Shown one piece after another: positions 21,868 through 27,772 of a DNA stretch of 33,568 bases (its first letter is position 1; each line of letters opens with the position of its first letter). The stretch comes from an uncultured Actinomycetes bacterium (GTDB taxonomy: Bacteria > Actinomycetota > Acidimicrobiia > Acidimicrobiales > Microtrichaceae). Where the stretch lies: contig CAIPVR010000320.1 of NCBI GenBank assembly GCA_903868545.1, forward strand, positions 1 through 33,568, read 5' to 3'. Under the pieces are notes generated by a model. The model made no database searches. It was given only the letters and a program-made list of their open reading frames with translations, and was not told the DNA's origin. Position numbers and translations under genes: made by a program.

Positions 21868-22428
21868 TCACCCGGCCGCCCCGGCCTGCTGGGCGTCCTT
21901 CTCGGCGTCCTTGATCCGCTCGGGGTTCTCCTCGTCGTAGGTGTTGTCGTGGCGGATGAGGATCTGGTCGCTGCGGAAGGCCCCGCCCTCGAAGGTGCCC
22001 TCGAGCACCACGGGGATCTCCGGCCCGAACAGTTCCGGCGGGTCGCCGGCGTGCTGCACCGGGACCTCCACCCCCTTGTAGGTGATGGTGAAGTCCACAC
22101 CGTCGGCGGTGCGGGTGACGGAACCGGGCACCACGTTGCCCTGCATGCGGAATCGGTCGCCCTGCAGGTCGGACCGCTTCGCGACCGCCTCGTCGACGTT
22201 GTAGAAGAACGTCGACGCGTCCGAGAGCCCGTTGAAGAGCACCGCGGCGAGCGCCACCACCACCAGACCGAGGCCGAGGGCGCCCACCCACAGCTTGCGG
22301 CGGCCGCCGCCGGAGCGGTGCACCGTGTGGCGACCCGTGGCGGGGGTGACGTCGAGCGTCGGCGCCGCCGCGTCGCCCACCGGGGCCGCGTCGGGGGACT
22401 CGGGGTCGTCGAGGTGGCCGGGGTTCAC
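21868..22428 (-). CDS. ccmE: CcmE haem chaperone
   Basis: 186 residues from GTG. A variable N-terminus precedes one membrane segment (about 46-64), then the OB-fold haem-binding domain: RMQGNVVPGSV, FTITYKGVEVPV and LEGTFEGGAF. The family motif near the end reads ILIRHDNTY, giving the haem-attaching histidine H160 and the axial tyrosine Y164. So this is the His-type, not the Cys-type, CcmE, although the usual LAKH is IRH. CcmE takes haem from CcmC and delivers it to CcmF. GTG at 22428 overlaps the ccmD stop (GTGA). The charged tail after 165 is poorly conserved. Confidence 0.9.
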   Translation of the reverse strand: MNPGHLDDPESPDAAPVGDAAAPTLDVTPATGRHTVHRSGGGRRKLWVGALGLGLVVVALAAVLFNGLSDASTFFYNVDEAVAKRSDLQGDRFRMQGNVVPGSVTRTADGVDFTITYKGVEVPVQHAGDPPELFGPEIPVVLEGTFEGGAFRSDQILIRHDNTYDEENPERIKDAEKDAQQAGAAG

Positions 22429-22559
22429 ATCCACCGGCGTTCCTCCTCCGGCACCTGGCGGCTGAGGCGTCGACCCCGCCGCAGCAGCGACCAGGCGTAC
22501 AGCGCGACCGCACCGAACGTGCCGACCCACGCCGCGACGATGTAGGCGGTGTCGCTCAC
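22425..22559 (-). CDS. ccmD: CcmD small membrane protein
   Basis: A 44-residue protein, MSDTAYIVAAWVGTFGAVAL at the start, with a single membrane helix (about 6-26) followed by a basic then acidic tail ending RRWM. Size, topology and position between ccmC and ccmE are those of CcmD, which stabilises the CcmABC-CcmE complex and helps release holo-CcmE. The GTG start overlaps the ccmC stop by four bases and its TGA overlaps the ccmE GTG. It is easy to miss because it is short and does not start with ATG. Confidence 0.9.
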   Translation of the reverse strand: MSDTAYIVAAWVGTFGAVALYAWSLLRRGRRLSRQVPEEERRWM

Positions 22560-23362
22560 GACGGGGTCCCCCCTCCGACCTGCGCACCCTCGGCCCGACG
22601 CTCCGCGATGGCCACGTCGAGGTCGGCGTCACCGACCCGCTCGGCGAGCCATGCCACCCGGAACCGGTGGATGAGGAGCCAGGCGAACAGGAGCAGGAAG
22701 ACCACCAGGCCGAGATAGGCGCTGAAGAGCTGCAGGCCCCGCATGTCGGGGTCGACGGTGCCGAAGATCGTCTTCTCCTGGTGCAGGCCCCGCCACCAGT
22801 CCACGGCCTTGTGGGTGATCGGGATGTTGACCACGGCCATGATCCCGATCACCGCGCTGACGGTGCCGCGGGTGCGGCGGTCGCTCGGGATCTGGCGCAC
22901 GGCCAGGTAGCCCAGGTACGTGAGCAGGAGCACCGCGGTGGTGGTGAGCCGGGGCTCCCACCGCCAGAACACACCCCAGGTGATCTTGCCCCACAGCATC
23001 CCGTTGAAGATGGTGAGGCCGAAGAACAGCACCCCGATCTCGGCCGACGACGCGGCGAGCAGGTCCCAGAACTCGGTGCGCTTCCAGAGGTACGCCACCG
23101 ACGCGACCGCGGTGATCACGAACGCGAGGTAGGCCGCCGACACGGTGGGCACGTGCATGTACAGGATGCGGATCGTCTCGCCCAGCTGGGTGTCGGGCGG
23201 GCTGAGCCACAGGCCGAACACCACGAGGGCCACCATCCCGACCAGGGACGCGATCCCGAGGAGCCGTGTGGCCCGGGAACCGGTGTGGGCGGGTACCGGG
23301 CCGGCGCCCGGGGGGCGGCCGGCGGCGGGGCGAGCCGTACCCGGTGGGTTGTCGACGGTCAT
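22556..23362 (-). CDS. ccmC: CcmC haem delivery protein, WWD variant
   Basis: 268 residues with six membrane segments. CcmC binds haem and loads it on CcmE. H70 (LYMHVPTVSAAYLAF) and H184 (PITHKAVDWW) are the axial histidines. The WWD domain reads WGVFWRWEPRLTT (129-141): the aspartate that normally follows the last tryptophan (WxWD) is glutamate (E136). An unusual N-terminal extension of about 30 residues is rich in Pro and Gly. ATG at 23362 overlaps the ccmB stop (ATGA), and the C-terminal 30 residues are charged and cytosolic. The identity is secure; the D-to-E change is conservative but hits a family-defining residue. Confidence 0.9.
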   Translation of the reverse strand: MTVDNPPGTARPAAGRPPGAGPVPAHTGSRATRLLGIASLVGMVALVVFGLWLSPPDTQLGETIRILYMHVPTVSAAYLAFVITAVASVAYLWKRTEFWDLLAASSAEIGVLFFGLTIFNGMLWGKITWGVFWRWEPRLTTTAVLLLTYLGYLAVRQIPSDRRTRGTVSAVIGIMAVVNIPITHKAVDWWRGLHQEKTIFGTVDPDMRGLQLFSAYLGLVVFLLLFAWLLIHRFRVAWLAERVGDADLDVAIAERRAEGAQVGGGTPS

Positions 23363-24027
23363 GTGTCCTCCAGGAGCGGCCGGAAGAGGGCGGCGCCGAG
23401 CGTCAGGTACACCACCGCAAAGATGCCCAACAGGGCGGCCCACGGCCAGCCGGGTCCAGCTTCGCGCCCGAAACCGACTTCGAAGCCGCGGGTGGCGGAG
23501 ATCAGCACCGGGGCGAGCAGCGGGAGCAGGAGCAGCGGGAGCAGCGTGTTCCCGCTCCGCAGGCGGGCGGCGAGGGCGCCGTAGACCGCGCCCGCCCCCG
23601 CGATCCCGAGCGTTGCGGCGAAGGTCACACCGACCACGAGGGGCCAGCCGCGGAAGGTCGTGTCGTAGAAGACGGCGACGGCGAGCGCCAGGACGGCCTC
23701 GAGCACCAGGAGCTGGACCACCAGCGCCGCGACCTTTCCGAGGTACACCGCGGCGGGTGACAGCCCGGTGAGCCGGAGCGCGTCGAGCACGCCGTCCTCG
23801 GCCTCCACCGCGAAGGAGCGCTGCACGGTGAGGACGGCGGAGAACAGGACCACCACCCAGAACAGGCCGGAGGTGGCCCGCTCCAGGACCCCGCGGTCGG
23901 GGTCGAGGGCGAACGCGAACAGGAGCACCACGAGCACGGCGAAGGGCAGCACCTGGCTGATCCCGACCTTCGAGCGCCATTCGAGGCGCAGGTCCTTGCC
24001 CGCCATGAGCGCCGCGCCGCGGATCAC
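23359..24027 (-). CDS. ccmB: CcmB ABC transporter permease
   Basis: 222 residues with six predicted membrane segments, matching CcmB in length. The conserved start GKDLRLEWRSK and the cytosolic loop EAEDGVLDALRLTGLSPAAVYLGK are typical. With CcmA and CcmC it forms the complex that uses ATP to release haem-loaded CcmE. The GTG start overlaps the ccmA stop by four bases (24024-24027), and the stop overlaps the ccmC ATG. Confidence 0.9.
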   Translation of the reverse strand: MIRGAALMAGKDLRLEWRSKVGISQVLPFAVLVVLLFAFALDPDRGVLERATSGLFWVVVLFSAVLTVQRSFAVEAEDGVLDALRLTGLSPAAVYLGKVAALVVQLLVLEAVLALAVAVFYDTTFRGWPLVVGVTFAATLGIAGAGAVYGALAARLRSGNTLLPLLLLPLLAPVLISATRGFEVGFGREAGPGWPWAALLGIFAVVYLTLGAALFRPLLEDT

Positions 24028-24677
24028 CGGCTCGCCCCCTCGGCGAGCACGGCACCGCCCGAGACGGTGACGGTGCGGTGGGCCACCGCCTCCGCCCGGT
24101 CGAGCTCGTGGGAGGCGAAGAGCACCGTGGCGCCCGCCGCTGCGGCCTCGCCGATGAGGCCGTCGATCACGTCACGGCCGGTGGCGTCGAGGCCGGCGTG
24201 CGGCTCGTCGAGCAACCAGAGCTCGGGGCGCCGGGCCACCATCGCCGCGAAGCTCACCCGCCGGCGCTGGCCGGCCGAGAGGGCCCGCACGGGCAGGTCG
24301 TGCAGGCGCGGGGCCACGGCGAGGCGGTCCAGCGCGGCCCGGCCGTCGTCGGTGGAGGCGCCCACGGCCCGGGTCCAGAAGTCGAGGTTCTCCGCCACGC
24401 TGAGGTCCTCGTAGAGGAACGTCGCGTGACCCAGCAGCCCCACCCGGCGGCGCACGTCCGACCGGTGCCGGACGAGGTCCACGCCGAGCACGCGGGCCTC
24501 ACCGGACGCCACCGGGAGCAGCCCGGCACAGACCCGTAGGAGGGTGGTCTTGCCGGCCCCGTTCGGGCCGCGCACGAGGACCACCTCCCCGGCGTCCACG
24601 TCGAGGTCCACCCCGGCGAGGGCGGGGAAGCGGTCGAGCAGTGCGACCGCGGCACGGAGGTGGACGACGGGCTCCAC
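24024..24677 (-). CDS. ccmA: CcmA ABC transporter ATPase
   Basis: A 217-residue ABC ATPase: Walker A GPNGAGKTT (37-45), Q-loop region around LLGHATFLYEDLSVAENL, signature LSAGQ (133-137), Walker B LWLLDEP with D157/E158, D-loop AGLD, and switch histidine in ASHELDRAEA. First gene of the nine-gene ccm operon. The GTG start is followed directly by conserved sequence. A GGAG lies about 10 nt upstream, and a TACGTT box (minus, 24743-24738) would give a leader of about 54 nt. CcmA energises the release of holo-CcmE from CcmC. Confidence 0.9.
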   Translation of the reverse strand: MEPVVHLRAAVALLDRFPALAGVDLDVDAGEVVLVRGPNGAGKTTLLRVCAGLLPVASGEARVLGVDLVRHRSDVRRRVGLLGHATFLYEDLSVAENLDFWTRAVGASTDDGRAALDRLAVAPRLHDLPVRALSAGQRRRVSFAAMVARRPELWLLDEPHAGLDATGRDVIDGLIGEAAAAGATVLFASHELDRAEAVAHRTVTVSGGAVLAEGASR

Positions 24678-24737
24678 GAGGGACGGGCTCCACGGGGTGG
24701 GCGGCGGGCGGCCCGACCGGGTGACCGGACCGGGAAC

Positions 24738-24781
24738 AACGTACCGGGTGGGCCCGGGTGGCGGCCAAGCACCGGTACCGT
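24738..24781. promoter_or_regulatory. Divergent -10 boxes of the ccm operon and sortase gene
   Basis: On the minus strand TACGTT (24743-24738) lies about 60 nt upstream of the ccmA GTG. On the plus strand TACCGT (24776-24781) lies 6 nt before the sortase GTG at 24788, predicting a leaderless transcript. The gap between the two genes is 110 bp. Confidence 0.45.
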
Positions 24782-24787
24782 GCCGGT

Positions 24788-25708
24788 GTGGTGTCGAGAG
24801 CCGTCGGAGTCCTCGGGCGCATCCTGGTGATCGCCGGCCTGTTCATCCTGGGCTTCGTGGCGTTCCAGCTGTGGGGCACCGGCCTGCAGGAGTCGCGGGC
24901 CCAGGACGGCCTGGCCGCCGACCTCGCGCCCGCCGGCACCTCCTCGGACGGCCTCGAGGCCGTGGTGGGAGCCCTTGCCCGCACGGATCCCGCCACCGCG
25001 CCGGCCACCGCCCCGCCGCCCGAGGGCGATCCGGTCGGGGTCATCGAGATCCCGCGGATCGACCTGCAGCGCGTCGTGGTCGAGGGCGTGTCGAAGGCCG
25101 ACCTCCGGAAGGGCCCCGGCCACTACCCCGACACCCCGCTGCCCGGCCAGGCCGGGAACTCCGGGATCGCCGGGCACCGCACCACCTACGGGGCCCCGTT
25201 CAACCGGATCGACGAACTCAACGTGGGCGACGAGGTGGTGCTCACCACACCCCAGGGCCGCTTCACCTACCGGGTGGTGGAGGGACCGGTGAAGGGACAG
25301 GCCTGGTACTCGGTGGACCCCGAGGACGTGAGCGTGCTGCGCGACTTCGGCGACGACCGGGTGACGCTCACGGCGTGCCACCCGAAGTACTCGGCCCGCG
25401 AGCGGATCATCGTGCACGCCGTGCTGGAGGGGCGGCCCGCAGTGGCCGCACCGGCCGTCGCCGCCGCGGTCCCGCCCGGCGGGCCCGAACGGGACACCGC
25501 CGCCGCCGACCAGGACCTCGGTGGGGACCCGTCCGCGCTGGTCCCCACCCTCCTGTGGGGCGGCGCGGCGCTGGCGGTCGGCCTGTTCGCCTGGTGGATC
25601 GCCCGCCGCTGGGAACGCTGGCCCGTCTACCTGGTGGCCACCCCGGTGGTCCTGGTGCTCGTGTGGTGCTGCTACGTGCAGCTCGACCGGTACCTTCCGG
25701 CGTTGTGA
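24788..25708 (+). CDS. Class E-like sortase with C-terminal membrane hairpin
   Basis: 306 residues. An N-terminal membrane segment (about 11-28) precedes a linker and the sortase domain (about 83-215). The catalytic histidine is H130 (IAGHRTTYG), the nucleophile C197 in TLTACHPKYSARERI, and the arginine R204 or R206 in the same motif. TACHP is typical of class E sortases of high-GC Gram-positives, which recognise LAxTG signals. After the domain come an Ala/Pro-rich stretch and two more membrane helices (about 248-266 and 271-290) ending in a short tail; class E enzymes usually have only the N-terminal anchor. GTG at 24788 is chosen for the -10 box 6 nt upstream. A lipoprotein gene is coupled by a GTGA overlap. 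No LPxTG-type substrate was seen in the window. Confidence 0.86.
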   Translation: MVSRAVGVLGRILVIAGLFILGFVAFQLWGTGLQESRAQDGLAADLAPAGTSSDGLEAVVGALARTDPATAPATAPPPEGDPVGVIEIPRIDLQRVVVEGVSKADLRKGPGHYPDTPLPGQAGNSGIAGHRTTYGAPFNRIDELNVGDEVVLTTPQGRFTYRVVEGPVKGQAWYSVDPEDVSVLRDFGDDRVTLTACHPKYSARERIIVHAVLEGRPAVAAPAVAAAVPPGGPERDTAAADQDLGGDPSALVPTLLWGGAALAVGLFAWWIARRWERWPVYLVATPVVLVLVWCCYVQLDRYLPAL

Positions 25709-26280
25709 TCGGCCGTCGGAGGCCGTCGGGCCCCCTCGTGGCGCCGGCCGCCACGCTGGTCGCCCCGCTGGTCGTCGCACTGGCCCTGACGGCCGCCGGC
25801 TGCTCGGGTGGTGACGGGCCGGGTTCCACCTCGACCACGGGCTCCACCCGGCCGGCCACCACCCCGGCCCCCGACGCACCCCCGGCGGGCGCCGTCGCCA
25901 CCGGCCTGAGGGACCTGACTGCCGGCCGGTGCTTCCTCCTCCCCCGGGGTGACCCGCAGGCCGAGGACCGGGCGGTCTGGGTGGTGGACTGCGGCGAGGT
26001 GCACACGCACGAGGTGATGGACGTCCTCCCGTACGCCGGACCGGTGGCCCGCGGTGGCGCCTACGCGGGGGCCACCGCGGTGCAGAACTGGTCCGAGGCG
26101 GCCTGCTACGACCTCTTCGAGCCGTTCGTCGGTGCCCCGTGGACCCGCTCCGAGCTCGACATCGAGGTCTGGTGGCCGTCACAGGAGTCGTGGGGCCGCG
26201 GGGACCGCAAGGTGGTGTGCACGGTCTTCCCCGAGGACGGCTCGGCGGTGACCGGTTCGCGCCGCGCCACCGGGGACTGA
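25705..26280 (+). CDS. Septum_form-domain lipoprotein
   Basis: 191 residues from GTG, overlapping the sortase stop (GTGA). The signal peptide has the lipobox LTAAGC, with the lipidated C33. A Ser/Thr/Pro spacer (35-60) leads to a domain with four cysteines spaced as in Septum_form (PF13845): GRCFLLP, VDCGEVHTHEVMDV, AACYDLFEPFVG and RKVVCTVF, probably two disulfides. The pair SQESWGRGDR is also characteristic. This domain occurs in many actinobacterial envelope proteins named after a septum-formation study, but the molecular function is not known. Coupling to a sortase suggests a shared cell-surface role. Confidence 0.82.
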   Translation: MIGRRRPSGPLVAPAATLVAPLVVALALTAAGCSGGDGPGSTSTTGSTRPATTPAPDAPPAGAVATGLRDLTAGRCFLLPRGDPQAEDRAVWVVDCGEVHTHEVMDVLPYAGPVARGGAYAGATAVQNWSEAACYDLFEPFVGAPWTRSELDIEVWWPSQESWGRGDRKVVCTVFPEDGSAVTGSRRATGD

Positions 26281-26286
26281 CGCCAG

Positions 26287-26348
26287 CAGCCCCGGGAACC
26301 CAGCGGCCCCGGAACCCAGCGGCCCCGGAACTCAGCGGCCCCGGAACT
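26287..26348. repeat. 16-bp tandem repeat spanning a gene's 3' end
   Basis: Three 16-bp units (26301-26316, 26317-26332, 26333-26348) differ at no more than one base, and a shortened fourth lies at 26287-26300. Read on the minus strand, the first unit contains the last codons and stop of the crotonase-family gene (E-F-R-G-R-stop); the rest lie beyond the stop. They probably arose by slippage duplication of the gene's 3' end. Confidence 0.8.
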
Positions 26349-27117
26349 CGGGGGCCCGTCGCTCGCCGAACGCCGTGCGACCCTCGAGCAGGTCCTCGGA
26401 GGCCCATGCCCGCTCGAACGCCGCCCGGTAGGCGCCGTCCGGATCCGCGACGTGGCCCGGACGCTCGAGCAGGTCGAGTCCCAGCTTCGATCCGGCCAGC
26501 GCGAGCGGCGCGAGCCGGGCGAGGCGCCCGGCGAGGTCGTCGGCGGCGGCGAGCACGGCCGCCCCCGGGCCCGTGGTCCCCCCGGTGCCGTCCGGTTCCA
26601 CCAGCTGGTGCACCAGGCCCACGTCGTGGGCGCGCGCCGCGGTGACCGGCTCCGCGGTGAGCAGCATCCACCGGGCGGTCGACACGCCGGCGAGGAGGCC
26701 GAGACGCTGCACGGTCCAGTGGTCGACCATCAGTCCGAGCTTCGCCACCGGCACTGCGAATCGGGCCTCCGGCGTGGCGAGGCGGAGGTCGCACGCCAGC
26801 GCGAGCTGCATGCCGAGGCCCATGCAGGCACCCGGGATCGCCGCGACGGTCGGGAACGGCAGTGCGGCGAGGTCGTCGAGTGCGTGCCGGAGGGCCTCGG
26901 TGAAGGACAGGTCCTCGAGCTCGGTCAGGTCGGCACCCGCACAGAACTGGTCGTCGCCGCCGCTGAGCACGAGGCAGCGGAGTCCGTCGGAGGCGGCGCG
27001 GCGGACACCGTCGTGCAGCTCGTCGAGGGCACGGTGGTTGAGGGCGTTGCGACGCTCGGGACGCTGGATGGTGAGGTGGCCGACCGGTCCGTCGGCCCGG
27101 TACGCGACGAGTTCCAC
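26332..27117 (-). CDS. Crotonase-family protein lacking both catalytic glutamates
   Basis: 261 residues of the enoyl-CoA hydratase/isomerase fold: RPERRNALN, the first oxyanion-hole segment FCAGADLTEL, and the second PGACMGLGMQLALACDL. Compared with the mammalian hydratase, the first catalytic glutamate (GGGCELA) is Q104 and the second (QPEILLG) is V124, so classical hydration is unlikely. Isomerase, hydrolase or another CoA-thioester chemistry, or loss of activity, are possible. The GTG start at 27117 has GGAGGA eight bases upstream. It follows the biotin carrier gene by 20 nt, so it ends an operon of membrane protein, biotin carrier and this protein. Its last codons are part of a tandem repeat. 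Confidence 0.84.
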   Translation of the reverse strand: MELVAYRADGPVGHLTIQRPERRNALNHRALDELHDGVRRAASDGLRCLVLSGGDDQFCAGADLTELEDLSFTEALRHALDDLAALPFPTVAAIPGACMGLGMQLALACDLRLATPEARFAVPVAKLGLMVDHWTVQRLGLLAGVSTARWMLLTAEPVTAARAHDVGLVHQLVEPDGTGGTTGPGAAVLAAADDLAGRLARLAPLALAGSKLGLDLLERPGHVADPDGAYRAAFERAWASEDLLEGRTAFGERRAPEFRGR

Positions 27118-27137
27118 GCGCTCGGTCCTCCGCCCGC

Positions 27138-27359
27138 TCAGTCGGACTCGATGACGCAGATGAGGTCGCCCTCGACCACCTGGTCGTCGGGGGCGACGGC
27201 GACCGAGGTGACGGTGCCGGACACCGGCGCGGTGACCGGGATCTCCATCTTCATCGACTCGAGGATGGCCAGTTCGTCGCCCTCGGCCACCTGCTGGCCG
27301 GGCTGCGCCGGCACCTGCCACACGTTGGCGGTGATCTCCGCCCGCACCTCGGTGCTCAC
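27138..27359 (-). CDS. Free-standing biotin carboxyl carrier protein
   Basis: A 73-residue single biotinyl domain. The motif ESMKMEIPVTAPVSG places the biotin on K37; the barrel ends EGDLICVIESD. The second half-motif AEGDELAILESMK is typical. It carries CO2 on biotin between a biotin carboxylase and a carboxyltransferase. The carboxyltransferase is two genes upstream; no biotin carboxylase is in the window, so that subunit must be encoded elsewhere. The GTG start overlaps the membrane-protein stop by four bases (GTGA). Lipoyl attachment is unlikely because of the MKM sequence. Confidence 0.9.
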   Translation of the reverse strand: MSTEVRAEITANVWQVPAQPGQQVAEGDELAILESMKMEIPVTAPVSGTVTSVAVAPDDQVVEGDLICVIESD

Positions 27360-27760
27360 GCCAGGCCCGGCTTCCACACCATGGCGACCACGCCCACGAC
27401 CAAGCTGAGGTGGAGGATCCCCACGAGCGGGGCGACCCTGTCGCCGGCACCGTTCCGGTAGGCCCGACCCACGAGGAACGTGACCAGCGCGGCCACCAAG
27501 AACGCCACCAGACCCACCACGATCCAGACCTGGGTGAGCTGGTAGAGCTCGTCGCTCATGCCCACCAGACCCATGCCCGCCACCCAGAGCACGATCACGG
27601 CCGGGAGCTGGACGTACATCACCGCCTTGCCGTACGCCTCGTCGGAGGCGTTGCCCGCCCTGCGCAGCATCGGCTGGACGAAGTTGCCACCGAACGCCAC
27701 GACCACCGCCAGGAGGTGGACGAGCAGCAGGATCCTGTACCCGGTCGACTCGATGCCCAT
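27356..27760 (-). CDS. Small four-helix integral membrane protein, possibly DUF2269-like
   Basis: 134 residues with four hydrophobic helices (about 9-27, 48-67, 76-97, 109-129) and short loops. HLLAVVVAFGGNFVQPML and LPAVIVLWVAGMGLV are the most distinctive stretches. The overall look is that of small DUF2269-type membrane proteins, but the assignment is tentative. It sits between the carboxyltransferase gene (9 nt) and the biotin carrier gene (GTGA overlap). That invites comparison with membrane-bound biotin decarboxylases, yet it is far too small to be the OadB/MmdB sodium pump. TAGGTT 6 nt before the ATG supports this start. Confidence 0.68.
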   Translation of the reverse strand: MGIESTGYRILLLVHLLAVVVAFGGNFVQPMLRRAGNASDEAYGKAVMYVQLPAVIVLWVAGMGLVGMSDELYQLTQVWIVVGLVAFLVAALVTFLVGRAYRNGAGDRVAPLVGILHLSLVVGVVAMVWKPGLA

Positions 27761-27766
27761 GGGCGC

Positions 27767-27772
27767 AACCTA
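27767..27772 (-). promoter_or_regulatory. -10 box overlapping the carboxyltransferase stop codon
   Basis: TAGGTT on the minus strand ends 6 nt before the ATG at 27760. Its first three bases are the TAG stop codon of the carboxyltransferase gene (27772-27770), so a leaderless internal promoter may be built on the end of the upstream gene. Confidence 0.45.

Noticed and set aside
20257-22545. Long plus-strand open frame antisense to ccmF and ccmE
   Set aside because: Composition (His/Glu/Arg-rich, no domains) is that of a GC-driven shadow frame; both real genes on the minus strand are unambiguous.
26287-26348. CRISPR or REP element
   Set aside because: The units are contiguous, 16 bp, and clearly derived from the end of the neighbouring gene.
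24678-26794. Minus-strand open frame running through the sortase and lipoprotein genes
   Set aside because: Antisense to genes with catalytic motifs and a lipobox; it has no coherent protein features.
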